DNA of 64,000 nucleotides, taken from assembly GCF_003403095.1 (NCBI RefSeq), contig NZ_CP031555.1:1-64000 (forward strand), read 5' to 3'. The notes beneath the pieces are model-generated. The model saw only the letters and a list, made by a program, of their open reading frames with translations, searched no databases and was not told the origin of the DNA. Below, one piece after another: positions 63,277-64,000 of this stretch. Source of the stretch: Thalassospira indica. GTDB lineage: Bacteria; Pseudomonadota; Alphaproteobacteria; Rhodospirillales; Thalassospiraceae. How positions within the stretch are numbered: position 1 is the first letter of the stretch; each line of letters begins with the position of its first letter. Both the position numbers and the translations under genes were made by a program.

Positions 63277-63744
63277 CTAGCGTTGATTGCTGCCCTTCTG
63301 AGACGCCCCAAATTCGGCATTCTTATTCTCGGTTTGACTTAAGAAGCCAGTCAAGCCGTCAATCAATTCAACATCAATCTTTGACCCAATAGCACACTCC
63401 CATACAATTGCAGTGCGCCAACCTAGGTTATGCAATTCCTTTATCGCTGTTTTATCTCTCTTGGTATTGGCCGCAAATTTTTTAGTCCAGAAATCAGTGT
63501 TTGTTGCCGGCGTCGTCGCTTTTTTGCAGTCCGGATGACGATGCCAAAAGCAACCATGCACAAAAATCACAACTCGCCACTTCGGCAGCACTATGTCCGG
63601 TGAACCTGGCAACAGACGTACATTGAGCCTGTAGCGGTAGCCCATAGCGTGCAGTGCTTTTCTCAGCAGAATCTCTGGCTTCGTGTTTCTGCTCCTGATG
63701 CCTGACATCATTCTGGAGCGAATTTTGGGGTCGACGATATCCAT
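63277..63744 (-). CDS. vsr: Very short patch repair endonuclease
   Basis: A 155-residue T:G mismatch endonuclease that repairs deaminated 5-methylcytosine. Typical blocks are SRMMSGIRSRNTKPEILLRKAL (key RSRNTKPE), GSPDIVLPKWRVVIFVHGCFWHRH and the zinc-like HPDCKK. The catalytic aspartate in SPDIV and the HGCFWH segment are kept. It is divergent from a cytosine methyltransferase, as expected for its function. Low GC and position suggest acquired DNA. Confidence 0.93.
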   Translation of the reverse strand: MDIVDPKIRSRMMSGIRSRNTKPEILLRKALHAMGYRYRLNVRLLPGSPDIVLPKWRVVIFVHGCFWHRHPDCKKATTPATNTDFWTKKFAANTKRDKTAIKELHNLGWRTAIVWECAIGSKIDVELIDGLTGFLSQTENKNAEFGASQKGSNQR

Positions 63745-63780
63745 GATGTAACGAACTTAGCGCAATCAAACTTATTTTCC

Positions 63781-63835
63781 ACCTGGTTACATTTGGTGAA
63801 ACCTGGTAAAAGGCTCGACATTATGGGGAGAAACG
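63781..63835. promoter_or_regulatory. vsr-methyltransferase promoter gap with two CCTGG sites
   Basis: Two ACCTGGT copies lie at 63781-63787 and 63801-63807. CCTGG is a Dcm-type target, so methylation here could feed back on expression if the enzyme has that specificity. Confidence 0.35.
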
Positions 63836-64000
63836 ATGTCCAAAGATTTTGCCATCATTGATTTGTTCGCCGGGCCAGGGGGGTTGGGTGAAGGATTTTC
63901 AAAGGCAGGACGAGACGAGGAAACCTCAATGAAGACCCATCTCTCAATCGAGATGGATGACCATGCAATTCAAACATTGCGACTGAGAGCCTTCCTGCGG
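63836..64000 (+). CDS. DNA cytosine-5 methyltransferase, partial at window end
   Basis: The first 55 codons of a C5-methyltransferase. Motif I is IIDLFAGPGGLGEGFSKAG, the SAM-binding start of this family, and the segment SIEMDDHAIQTLRLR is the motif II region. ATG 63836 is preceded by GGGGAGAA. The adjacent vsr gene supports a cytosine methylase. The catalytic PC motif lies outside the window. Confidence 0.9.
   Translation, partial: MSKDFAIIDLFAGPGGLGEGFSKAGRDEETSMKTHLSIEMDDHAIQTLRLRAFLR

Overview
The window looks like a chromosomal segment of a marine or soil alphaproteobacterium, probably Rhodospirillales and perhaps Thalassospira-like. This is an inference from the TRAP uptake system, the Rhizobium-style rhamnose locus, the LdtR-like MarR regulator, the RTX/type I secretion genes and overall codon habit. 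No rRNA, tRNA or CRISPR array was seen.

Layout. 0-1.5 kb: end of a TctA-type permease and an ArgE-like M20 deacetylase, both broken by single-base indels that look like sequencing errors. 1.9-3.2 kb: an AT-rich DarT1/NADAR toxin-antitoxin pair. 3.5-7.6 kb: an intact class A penicillin-binding protein next to a paralogue that has lost every catalytic motif. 8-9.2 kb: creatinase. 9.2-17.6 kb: a hexuronate/aldonate catabolic locus (zinc dehydrogenase, TRAP transporter, GntR regulator, uxuA, uxuB, kdgK), followed by a short scar of a second creatinase-like gene. 17.8-36.5 kb: a large minus-strand surface-glycan and secretion cluster: rfbC, an exported propeller-like protein, two polysaccharide pyruvyl transferases around galE, two GT4 enzymes, a methyltransferase, a GT2, two proteins carrying a recurrent GW-type domain, a pure-RTX protein, and its type I secretion adaptor and ATPase. 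36.8-38.5 kb: MarR regulator and another glycosyltransferase. 38.6-50.3 kb: amidase, GhrA-like reductase, peptide-type ABC importer, class II aldolase, GntR regulator, acetylpolyamine amidohydrolase and aminotransferase. 50.4-61.7 kb: a complete L-rhamnose locus (rhaRSTPQUK and divergent rhaDI). 61.7-64 kb: HigBA toxin-antitoxin, an orphan Phd-like antitoxin, vsr and the start of a cytosine methyltransferase.

Most notable structure. The rhamnose locus lies exactly between a left end at 50388 and an inverted right end at 61680, both beginning 5'-TGTGAATTGACGCA. The left end has three TGAC-type repeats at offsets 7, 62 and 85. The right end has three closely spaced repeats at offsets 7, 28 and 50. 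A second left end with the same offsets starts at 61683 and leads into the defence genes. The spaced-left/tight-right layout resembles Tn7-family ends, although no transposase is in the window. The cassette would carry uptake (RhaSTPQ), mutarotation (RhaU), isomerisation (RhaI), phosphorylation (RhaK) and cleavage/oxidation (RhaD), under RhaR.

How genes work together. In the hexuronate/aldonate locus the likely flow is L-gulonate or a related aldonate to fructuronate, mannonate, KDG and KDPG. In the glycan cluster, the T1SS presumably exports the small calcium-binding RTX protein while the glycosyltransferases build a pyruvylated surface polymer, so the RTX protein may be its anchor or acceptor.
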